Positions 1 through 4,697 of a DNA stretch of 5,494 nucleotides are shown here, piece after piece. Every line of letters begins with the position of its first letter. The first letter of the stretch is position 1. A model generated the notes under the pieces. It searched no databases. It was given only the letters and a program-made list of their open reading frames with translations, and was not told the DNA's origin. The DNA comes from JALENY01 sp036310185 (GTDB lineage: Bacteria > Bacillota > Clostridia > Lachnospirales > Lachnospiraceae): contig JAXJSH010000091.1 of the NCBI GenBank assembly GCA_036310185.1, positions 1-5,494 of the forward strand, read 5' to 3'. The position numbers were made by a program, and so were the translations under genes.

Positions 1-464
1 TCAAAAAGGTCACCCATTAACTGAGGAACGAATCGTGCAGACGGTGCCATAAAAATGCACTGATCACCGTTAAAGACACCTTCCTCACCTCGACGAAAGT
101 CACCGGATTCTTCAACAACATATTTAGTCATAATGCCATGGAATTTTTTCAAATCTTTTATGCTGTATGGATTGATCTCGGAAAATCTCTCATATGCGGC
201 ATAGGCATTTTTAACTTCCTGGATTTCCTTTTGTTCACCAAGAACGGTCTTTCCATTGATTACATCTCTGACCTGTCCCAGGGAAAGGGAATTCGCTTCA
301 ATCTTCAGGGAAGAATGAATGGACTTGATACGATTATTTTTTCTCAGGTGTGGTTTTGATTCCAAATTACTGGTTGCTGTAATACGTCCTATCTTTTCCG
401 AAACAGAAGATACATAGGATAATATCTGGTTTGTTATTGCAAAAGGCGGTTTATAATCTCCCAT
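1..464 (-). CDS. Fic-domain protein, N-terminal 154 residues (runs off left edge)
   Basis: Starts at ATG 464-462 behind a GGAGGT ribosome site (476-471, 6-nt gap) and stays open to base 1. Fic proteins usually transfer AMP from ATP to a hydroxyl side chain of a target protein. Visible in the sequence: an N-terminal helical part containing SSLKIEAN (residues 51-58), which matches the inhibitory-helix motif (S/T)xxxE(G/N) of class II Fic proteins with S52 and E56 but alanine at 57; a KDLKKFHGIM helix (103-112); GDFRRGEEGVF (121-131); and the flap-like segment FMAPSARFVPQLMGDL (138-153), which in this family precedes the catalytic HPFx(D/E)GNGR loop. That loop lies beyond the window, so activity cannot be judged. 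It has its own promoter and is separated by a terminator from the upstream acyltransferase gene. No antitoxin-like gene lies upstream of it here. Family assignment is firm; target and role are unknown. Confidence 0.88.
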   Translation of the reverse strand, partial: MGDYKPPFAITNQILSYVSSVSEKIGRITATSNLESKPHLRKNNRIKSIHSSLKIEANSLSLGQVRDVINGKTVLGEQKEIQEVKNAYAAYERFSEINPYSIKDLKKFHGIMTKYVVEESGDFRRGEEGVFNGDQCIFMAPSARFVPQLMGDLF

Positions 465-481
465 AATAGCACCTCCATATA

Positions 482-499
482 CTTACGTATTATCTTACG
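482..499 (-). repeat. Direct repeat CGTAAG x2, 12 bp apart, in the fic leader
   Basis: On the minus strand CGTAAG occurs twice (499-494 and 487-482), with starts exactly 12 bp apart, between the predicted transcription start and the fic ribosome site. The copy nearer the gene is part of an imperfect palindrome, ATACGTAAGTAT. The spacing, close to one helical turn, would suit a DNA-binding regulator, but no regulator is encoded in the window. It may be chance in AT-rich DNA. Confidence 0.35.
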
Positions 500-513
500 C
501 ACTTTCTTCCTCT

Positions 514-541
514 ATTATACAAAAACCTGAATTTTTTTCAA
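514..541 (-). promoter_or_regulatory. Sigma-A promoter of the fic gene
   Basis: Minus-strand TTGAAA (541-536) is followed after 16 bp by a perfect TATAAT (519-514). Transcription would start near 507, giving a leader of roughly 43 nt before the ATG. It is the only good promoter between the acyltransferase terminator and fic, so fic is probably transcribed on its own. The -10 region appears related to the tandem repeat just upstream. Confidence 0.75.
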
Positions 542-543
542 TA

Positions 544-598
544 CCTATACAAAGGCAATCCTCTATATTCCTATACAAAGGCAATCCTCTATATTCCT
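544..598. repeat. Perfect 26-bp tandem duplication (2.1 copies) upstream of the fic promoter
   Basis: Bases 544-569 and 570-595 are identical over 26 bp, and 596-598 begin a third copy. The unit lies between the acyltransferase terminator and the fic -35 box, so it sits where an activator or repressor could act. Read on the minus strand, the junction of two units has TTTGTATA, then 5 bp, then ATAGAGGA; the fic -10 region has these same two octamers fused with no gap (523-508). A recent slippage duplication is the simplest origin. A regulatory role is only inference. Confidence 0.9.
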
Positions 599-626
599 TT
601 TCCATTCACTTCCGGATAGGATAAAC

Positions 627-653
627 AAAAGTCTGACCATATGGGCCAGACTT
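627..653 (-). terminator. Rho-independent terminator after the acyltransferase gene
   Basis: Minus-strand RNA AAGTCTGGCC, loop CATAT, GGTCAGACTT forms a 10-bp stem with one G-U pair, followed by a short U run. It begins about 10 nt after the acyltransferase stop codon, so it closes that single-gene unit and insulates fic. Confidence 0.8.
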
Positions 654-662
654 CTATGCAGA

Positions 663-1742
663 TTATTTTTTCTCCTTCTTTTTTATACCAAGCACACACC
701 AACGCAGCAAAGGAATCCTTGATATGATCTCATACAAAAGAAGTCCTCCGGCAAAGGATGCCACTGCCGCGATCAGATACGACGGCAGCGCAGACATCTG
801 CGTATAACGGTTCATCCAGTAAGCCACTGCTGCCAGAGGCAAATAATGAAATACGTACAAACCAAAGCTTTTCCTGGTCATCCAAGCAGAAAAAGCAGAC
901 GTATGATCTCCCCACTTTTTCATCACCGCAAATATGGCAAGAATAGCCATCCAGCCATAAGCAATAGAAAACGGACTGTTTACAACAGGTTCTACCGCAT
1001 AATTTTCTCCGAAATAATAGTACACATATCCACACCCCAAAACTACTGCTGCAACGGAAAGAATATGCCAATACCGGCTCAGTTTTTCTATAACCGTTTC
1101 ATGGGCAAATACAAAATAACCAAGTAAAAAGCTAAGTCCATATATACCAAATCGATATACTGCAATAATCGGGGTATTCAGAATCTGAGCGGCAGCCCAT
1201 ACCGGAATGACCAAAGCAATGAGAAGAATCAGATTTGCCTTTTTGCATGCATTATACAGCTTTCCTTTTTCAAATTTACGGATCAGTGCAAGTCCCAAGG
1301 AGAAAATCCACAGCATCTGGATATACCAGAGAACGCCGATACCGGACACAGACATGATGAGATACAAAAAAACTTTCGTCGGCATTGTACCCGACATTGC
1401 ATCAAAAGCATTGCTGATCTGCATATTAAAATAACCTAATATCCACTGGAATGCAAACAATCCTATCGTAGACGGTACCAGTAATTTTCTTGTTCTGCTT
1501 GCCAGAAATTCTTTTATGGTGTGCTTTTCCAGATAGTATCTGGAACTCATACCGGATACAATAAATAAGATTACCATAAACCATGGATATAAAATATACT
1601 GAAGCGCATCCTGATACTGCACCTTGTAAAACGGTCCAATCACACCATCTGCTGCCACCCCGTTGTACATATAGATCACATGGTAAATTACCACCAGTAA
1701 AACAGTAATCCAGCGAATATTATCTACATAATGTTTTCTCAT
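663..1742 (-). CDS. Acyltransferase-3 family membrane O-acyltransferase (359 aa)
   Basis: This is a polytopic membrane protein of the acyltransferase-3 (OafA/NodX-like) family, which moves acyl groups, often acetyl, onto sugars or other envelope molecules. Family marks seen: N-terminal RKHYVDNIRW leading into helix 1 with the presumed catalytic histidine H21 (VIYHV); helix 2 (about 52-66) ending VSGMSS; a basic SRTRKLLVP segment (82-90) matching the family's arginine motif; LWYIQMLW (138-145); and a late GLYVFHYL helix start (294-301). About ten hydrophobic segments span the length, and the tail is lysine-rich (GIKKKEKK). The length is that of a stand-alone domain, with no added SGNH domain. 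The ATG at 1742 has only a weak ribosome site (AAAGG, 10-nt gap), so translation may be modest. It has its own promoter and terminator; no glycan-synthesis neighbours are present, so the substrate cannot be named. Confidence 0.88.
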   Translation of the reverse strand: MRKHYVDNIRWITVLLVVIYHVIYMYNGVAADGVIGPFYKVQYQDALQYILYPWFMVILFIVSGMSSRYYLEKHTIKEFLASRTRKLLVPSTIGLFAFQWILGYFNMQISNAFDAMSGTMPTKVFLYLIMSVSGIGVLWYIQMLWIFSLGLALIRKFEKGKLYNACKKANLILLIALVIPVWAAAQILNTPIIAVYRFGIYGLSFLLGYFVFAHETVIEKLSRYWHILSVAAVVLGCGYVYYYFGENYAVEPVVNSPFSIAYGWMAILAIFAVMKKWGDHTSAFSAWMTRKSFGLYVFHYLPLAAVAYWMNRYTQMSALPSYLIAAVASFAGGLLLYEIISRIPLLRWCVLGIKKKEKK

Positions 1743-1774
1743 ACATTTTCTGCCTTTGCAATTATTTTTAACAT

Positions 1775-1803
1775 ATTATACTAGATTGGAAAATATATTT
1801 CCA
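1775..1803 (-). promoter_or_regulatory. Sigma-A promoter of the acyltransferase gene
   Basis: Minus-strand TGGAAA (1803-1798, four of six matches to the -35 consensus), a 17-bp spacer, then a perfect TATAAT (1780-1775). Transcription would start near 1768, leaving a short leader of about 25 nt. The -35 box is embedded in an inverted repeat (1787-1803). Confidence 0.7.
1787..1803. promoter_or_regulatory. Inverted repeat over the -35 box, candidate operator
   Basis: TGGAAA, 5 bp TATAT, TTTCCA form a perfect 6+6-bp inverted repeat on the minus strand, covering the -35 hexamer and most of the spacer of the acyltransferase promoter. A protein bound here would block RNA polymerase. The sequence is AT-rich, so chance is possible, and no regulator gene is adjacent. 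Confidence 0.35.
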
Positions 1804-1855
1804 CCAATATTTATTAACACAATTCCTGCAATTTTGTTAATATAAGTGACATATG

Positions 1856-1883
1856 AAAAGAAGGCCCCGCAGGACCCCCTTCT
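1856..1883 (-). terminator. Terminator-like hairpin ending the exporter operon transcript
   Basis: On the minus strand AGAAGG (1883-1878) pairs with CCTTCT (1864-1859), with an inner UCC/GGG helix and a UGC loop; three further U follow. The U run is short, so termination may be partial. It lies about 100 nt after the second permease stop and upstream of the acyltransferase promoter, separating the two transcription units. Confidence 0.6.
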
Positions 1884-1981
1884 GAAACTACTATTGCCAT
1901 TTGTAAACGTTCCACCTATACTTCCCTCTTCGACGGTCTGATGCCAGGCGAAAATGTCCCGGACAGACCTTCCATACGAAG
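1859..1981 (-). ncRNA. Candidate structured RNA after the exporter operon, unrecognised
   Basis: Between the second permease stop and the acyltransferase promoter, the minus-strand RNA can form nested helices: CUUCG/CGAAG (1981-1977 with 1932-1928), GGUCUG/CAGACC (1969-1964 with 1940-1935) and CCGGG/CCUGG (1962-1958 with 1948-1944, one G-U). A linker then leads to GGAAC/GUUUC (1913-1909 with 1888-1884, one G-U), directly abutting the terminator stem (1883-1859). The order and tightness suggest a folded RNA rather than a decayed gene. It could be the 3' UTR of the exporter mRNA, a small RNA processed from it, or a separate transcript. I do not recognise it as any riboswitch, T-box, SRP or 6S RNA. 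Pairing was found by eye, with no covariation support. Confidence 0.4.
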
Positions 1982-1984
1982 TTT

Positions 1985-2782
1985 TCATGAACCACTTGAT
2001 TTATAATGTCTCACCCCAAATTTCCAGAGCAGCAGCGCCGGCATCAGGAACCAGCAGGCCAGTAACGGCAAAAAGATAAGGAACTTATCCGTCCGATGCC
2101 CCAGCACATACAGCAAAGGATAATACTGCACCAATGCATACGGAATAAAAAAAGTGGTAAAAAGCAGCATCTTTTCGCCATATATCCCCATAGGATATTT
2201 TCCGAGCTCTCTTCCTCCATCTGTGAATACATTCATAAATTCCAATCCCTCTAACGTAAAGAAACACAGCGCGGCATAAATCAGAAATAAGGCAGAAAAA
2301 ACTGCAGTTCCTCCGATCAGCATGAAAAAAACTGTGATCACTTTTGAAAAATCCCACACCACTTCGCTTTTCAGGATTCCGTACACGAACATTACAATGG
2401 CCTGCAGCATTCTCCCGATTCGTGTAAGTTCAAACTTATTGCCCAGCACCTGAAGGATTTCGCTCTGGGGACGCACCAGAATCCGGTCAAATTCGCCCGT
2501 TTTTACCGTGCCGGAGAAAGTATCAAATCCCCTGGCGATCATTTCCGCAAGTGAAAACTCCATAAGTATAACAGAAAAGCATAACAGCACCTCACTGTAT
2601 GTGAATCCCTCCACTTTCGAAAATCGCTGAAACATAAAAAATATACCCAAAAAGGCAGTAAATGAAATCAGAAACTGTCCCATTGCCGAAAGAAAAAAGG
2701 ATGTTTTATACTGCATCATACATCTGATATTGATAGATATATAGTGCAGATAAAGCCGAATTGATTTATATATTCTTCCCAT
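1985..2782 (-). CDS. ABC-2 type exporter permease, COG3694-like (265 aa)
   Basis: Second membrane subunit of the exporter, predicted to form with the first permease the channel driven by the ATPase. Six hydrophobic segments are visible (about 29-52, 62-83, 121-140, 146-175, 204-226, 234-253). Between helices 2 and 3 lie GEFDRILVRP (97-106) and GNKFELTRIGR (114-124), and before helix 5 VFTDGGRELGKYPMGIYG (185-202); these cytoplasmic segments are typical of the ABC2_membrane_6 (PF06182) permeases. Length is normal. Translation starts at ATG 2782, only 6 bp after the first permease stop; its GGGAGGT ribosome site (2798-2792) lies inside the last codons of that gene, so the two are translationally coupled. 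The stop at 1987-1985 is followed by a structured RNA and a terminator. The substrate cannot be read from the sequence. Confidence 0.87.
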   Translation of the reverse strand: MGRIYKSIRLYLHYISINIRCMMQYKTSFFLSAMGQFLISFTAFLGIFFMFQRFSKVEGFTYSEVLLCFSVILMEFSLAEMIARGFDTFSGTVKTGEFDRILVRPQSEILQVLGNKFELTRIGRMLQAIVMFVYGILKSEVVWDFSKVITVFFMLIGGTAVFSALFLIYAALCFFTLEGLEFMNVFTDGGRELGKYPMGIYGEKMLLFTTFFIPYALVQYYPLLYVLGHRTDKFLIFLPLLACWFLMPALLLWKFGVRHYKSSGS

Positions 2783-2788
2783 TGTTTC

Positions 2789-3592
2789 TCAACCTCCCTG
2801 CAGCGTAACCCGTTTTTCAGCCAAGCTGCATAGCCGTTTTCCGATCATTGTAACTGCTGCCAGCCAAAACAGCTGAAGTACAATGGCTTTTTTCATCTCA
2901 GGATCACTCATACTTCCGCTGTAAATACGCAAAGCCACATTCTGCATAGACGCAAATGGCAGTAATTCCATAACTTTCTGCACCTTTTCCGGAAAAAAGG
3001 GCAGCGGGATGATCGCCCCGGCGAAAAATTCCACGGCAGAGGTAAACACCATCCGAAGTCCCTGGGGCGATATGGTAAAAAAGGTAAGTACATAGACCAG
3101 CATACAAAAAGACACCGTCATCGCCAAACCCAACAGCAGTGTTATCACAAACAACACAAAATGGTGCAGACTTGCCGGCGCATTCATTCCATAGGGTTCC
3201 GGTATAAAAGCAGCAACGATCAGAATCGGAAAACATCTTAAAACAGCCCTGGATAATCGGTTTGCTATGCTTCTGGAATACCACATGTTATAAATTTTGA
3301 TGGGTCTGCACAGTTCATATGCAATATTACCGTTCACCACGGAATCAAAAATCTCATTTTCCATCATCCACGCCGCAAAAAAAGCCAGAAATGCCTGCTG
3401 CAGCCATATGTAAGATGCCGTGGCGGAAAAACTCATGGGAAATGCGGATGCATCCGCCCGAAAAAAAGCCCGGTACACCATGATTTCCATAAACCCCCAC
3501 GCAAACTGAGTTACAATCCCGGCCAATGCAGCAGTCCGGTACTGCAGTCCCATCGTAAACCGTAACCGAAAGAAGGATAAATATTTTTTCAT
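2789..3592 (-). CDS. ABC-2 type exporter permease, COG4587-like (267 aa)
   Basis: First membrane subunit of the exporter. It begins with a short basic amphipathic region (MKKYLSFFRLRF) followed by about six hydrophobic segments (roughly 21-43, 58-76, 117-132, 143-172, 180-200, 233-252). The loop after helix 2 holds MENEIFDSVVNGNIAYELCRPI (77-98), containing the GNIAYELCRP motif characteristic of these permeases and likely to contact the ATPase. It differs clearly from the second permease, so the transporter is a heterodimer in its membrane part. Start ATG 3592 has a strong GGGGAGGA ribosome site (3608-3601, 8-nt gap) that overlaps the ATPase stop codon, which supports co-translation in one operon. 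Family assignment rests on motif recognition and gene order; the substrate is unknown. Confidence 0.87.
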   Translation of the reverse strand: MKKYLSFFRLRFTMGLQYRTAALAGIVTQFAWGFMEIMVYRAFFRADASAFPMSFSATASYIWLQQAFLAFFAAWMMENEIFDSVVNGNIAYELCRPIKIYNMWYSRSIANRLSRAVLRCFPILIVAAFIPEPYGMNAPASLHHFVLFVITLLLGLAMTVSFCMLVYVLTFFTISPQGLRMVFTSAVEFFAGAIIPLPFFPEKVQKVMELLPFASMQNVALRIYSGSMSDPEMKKAIVLQLFWLAAVTMIGKRLCSLAEKRVTLQGG

Positions 3593-3607
3593 AACTTTAT
3601 TCCTCCC

Positions 3608-4396
3608 CTAAATGTCATAGGTACGATATAACTCAGCTATGGTTTCATCGATATTATCATCACCCTTTTTAATATCATCCAGGGTGCCGTCCATAAGGAT
3701 CTTCCCTTTTCCGATCAGAATAATCCGGCTTGCCAATGCTTCAATATCCTGCATATCATGGGTGGTAAGTATCACTGTAGTCCCATGGGTTTTATTTTGC
3801 TCCAAAATAAAATCCCGAACGGCCAGCTTGGACACTGCATCCAGACCGATGGTGGGTTCATCCAGGAACAAAATGCGGGGACGGTGCAGCAAAGAGGCTG
3901 CAATCTCACAGCGCATCCTCTGTCCTAAGGATAGCTGTCTTGCGGGCGAACGCAATAACTCTGACAGGTTCAATAATTCCGTTAATTCTTCAAGATTCTG
4001 TTTATACTGGGGTTTTGAAATAGAATAGATATCCCTTAACAATTCAAAGGAATCTATGACAGGAACATCCCACCACAACTGTGAACGCTGACCGAACACC
4101 ACACCGATTTCTCTGACATGTTCGATTCTGTTCTTATAGGGAACTCTTCCGTCCACAAGAACTGTTCCGCTGTCGGGCGTTAATATTCCGCTTAGAATTT
4201 TAATGGTAGAGCTTTTTCCAGCTCCGTTGGGACCGATGTATCCCACCATTTCTCCATCATGGATAGTAAAAGACACATCATTCAGTGCATGGATCACTTC
4301 ATATTCCCGGTGAAAAAGTGCTTTGCAGGCTTCACCGAATCCTGCGTTTCTTTTTGCAATCCTGTACGATTTGCATACATGTTCCATCGTAATCAT
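3608..4396 (-). CDS. ABC-2 type exporter ATP-binding protein, COG4586-like (262 aa)
   Basis: Cytoplasmic ATPase that powers the two permeases encoded next. Motifs in order: Walker A GPNGAGKS (55-62), Q-loop Q103 in FGQRSQLWWDVPV (101-113), signature LSLGQ (155-159), Walker B ILFLDE (175-180), D-loop GLD (184-186) and H-loop H213 in TTHD. All catalytic residues are present. The N-terminal insertion at about residues 17-34 and the GQRSQLWWDVPVIDSFELLRDIY stretch are typical of the COG4586 branch, which occurs with the two permease types seen here. One such system in Synechocystis has been linked to methyl viologen export, but that does not fix the substrate here. Start ATG 4396 was preferred over the in-frame ATG at 4387 because AGGAGG (4410-4405) lies 8 nt upstream of it. 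First gene of a three-gene operon with its own promoter. Confidence 0.93.
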   Translation of the reverse strand: MITMEHVCKSYRIAKRNAGFGEACKALFHREYEVIHALNDVSFTIHDGEMVGYIGPNGAGKSSTIKILSGILTPDSGTVLVDGRVPYKNRIEHVREIGVVFGQRSQLWWDVPVIDSFELLRDIYSISKPQYKQNLEELTELLNLSELLRSPARQLSLGQRMRCEIAASLLHRPRILFLDEPTIGLDAVSKLAVRDFILEQNKTHGTTVILTTHDMQDIEALASRIILIGKGKILMDGTLDDIKKGDDNIDETIAELYRTYDI

Positions 4397-4445
4397 GCTT
4401 GCTTCCTCCTGGTAGTTATATTTTCATATCTTGCCAAGTCGGTCT

Positions 4446-4475
4446 GGTTCTGCTGGATTTTGCCAGGCAGATACC
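4446..4475 (-). promoter_or_regulatory. Stem-loop in the 5' leader of the exporter operon
   Basis: The leader RNA can pair GGU-A-UCUG-C-CUGG (4475-4463) with CCAGCAGAACC (4456-4446) around a CAAAAU loop: 11 base pairs with two single-base bulges. No U run follows, so it is not a terminator. It sits midway in a leader of roughly 115 nt, upstream of the ATPase ribosome site. It may affect mRNA stability or regulation; I do not recognise it as a known riboswitch. Confidence 0.4.
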
Positions 4476-4496
4476 GAAGGTAAAATATTCAGTTTG

Positions 4497-4510
4497 CTCG
4501 CACGTGCGAG
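4497..4510. promoter_or_regulatory. Perfect 14-bp palindrome at the exporter promoter start site, candidate operator
   Basis: CTCGCACGTGCGAG is a perfect palindrome starting 8 bp downstream of the -10 box, so it covers about +1 to +14 of the predicted transcript. It is GC-rich (10 of 14) amid AT-rich DNA. Position and symmetry fit the binding site of a dimeric repressor, as is common for exporter operons controlled by TetR- or MarR-type proteins; no such gene is in the window. As RNA it could also form a 5-bp hairpin with a 4-nt loop at the 5' end. Confidence 0.6.
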
Positions 4511-4517
4511 AATTCTG

Positions 4518-4546
4518 ATTATAGCAATAATCATTCGAATAATCAA
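4518..4546 (-). promoter_or_regulatory. Sigma-A promoter of the exporter operon
   Basis: Minus-strand TTGATT (4546-4541), 17-bp spacer, perfect TATAAT (4523-4518). Predicted start near 4511, giving a leader of about 115 nt before the ATPase ATG. From the -35 box through the spacer runs a direct repeat, GATTATT twice with starts 12 bp apart (4544-4538 and 4532-4526), separated by CGAAT. Together with the palindrome downstream, this suggests a regulated promoter. Confidence 0.8.
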
Positions 4547-4588
4547 TAGATTTTGGAGAATTTTACATTTCCTTCCATATTTCATATA

Positions 4589-4655
4589 AAAATGCTCCCT
4601 GTCGGATAAACAGTTTTATTATCTTCTAACTGTCTGCCCCGAAAGGAAGCATTTT
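4589..4655. terminator. Long two-way hairpin terminator between AI-2E permease and exporter operon
   Basis: AAAATGCTTCC (4655-4645 on the minus strand) pairs with GGGAGCATTTT (4599-4589), an 11-bp stem with one G-U pair and U-rich 3' ends on both strands. The 45-nt interior pairs further: TCGG/CCGA, then AGACAGTT/AACTGTTT around a 12-nt loop, giving a three-tier rod of 67 nt. It lies about 40 nt after the AI-2E permease stop and upstream of the exporter promoter, so it should end the former's transcript. It is longer than a usual terminator and might be a small mobile or structured element. Confidence 0.7.
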
Positions 4656-4697
4656 ACACTTTGACCAGAAAGGCCGTTCCTATTTAAATCCCGGTAT

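Noticed and set aside
1..464. Fic toxin-antitoxin pair
   Set aside because: No antitoxin-like small gene lies upstream of fic, and the inhibitory motif appears to be within the protein itself. A partner downstream, outside the window, cannot be excluded.
544..598. CRISPR array
   Set aside because: The two 26-bp copies are directly adjacent with no spacers. This is a simple tandem duplication.
1859..1981. T-box or known riboswitch for the structured RNA
   Set aside because: AGGTGGAACG vaguely recalls the T-box AGGGTGGNACCGCG, but the downstream hairpin does not pair with it, the specifier-stem features are missing, and the next gene has its own promoter downstream of the terminator.
1776..1988. 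A 70-codon minus-strand open frame whose ATG overlaps the second permease stop (ATGA)
   Set aside because: It has no convincing ribosome site, runs straight through the terminator-like hairpin and into the acyltransferase promoter, and resembles no protein I recognise. Base pairing explains the region better.
1993..2005. Separate promoter (TATAAA at 2005-2000) for the structured RNA
   Set aside because: No acceptable -35 box lies at the right spacing (the nearest, TGGAAA, leaves 15 bp). Co-transcription with the exporter operon is as likely, so it is not listed as a feature.
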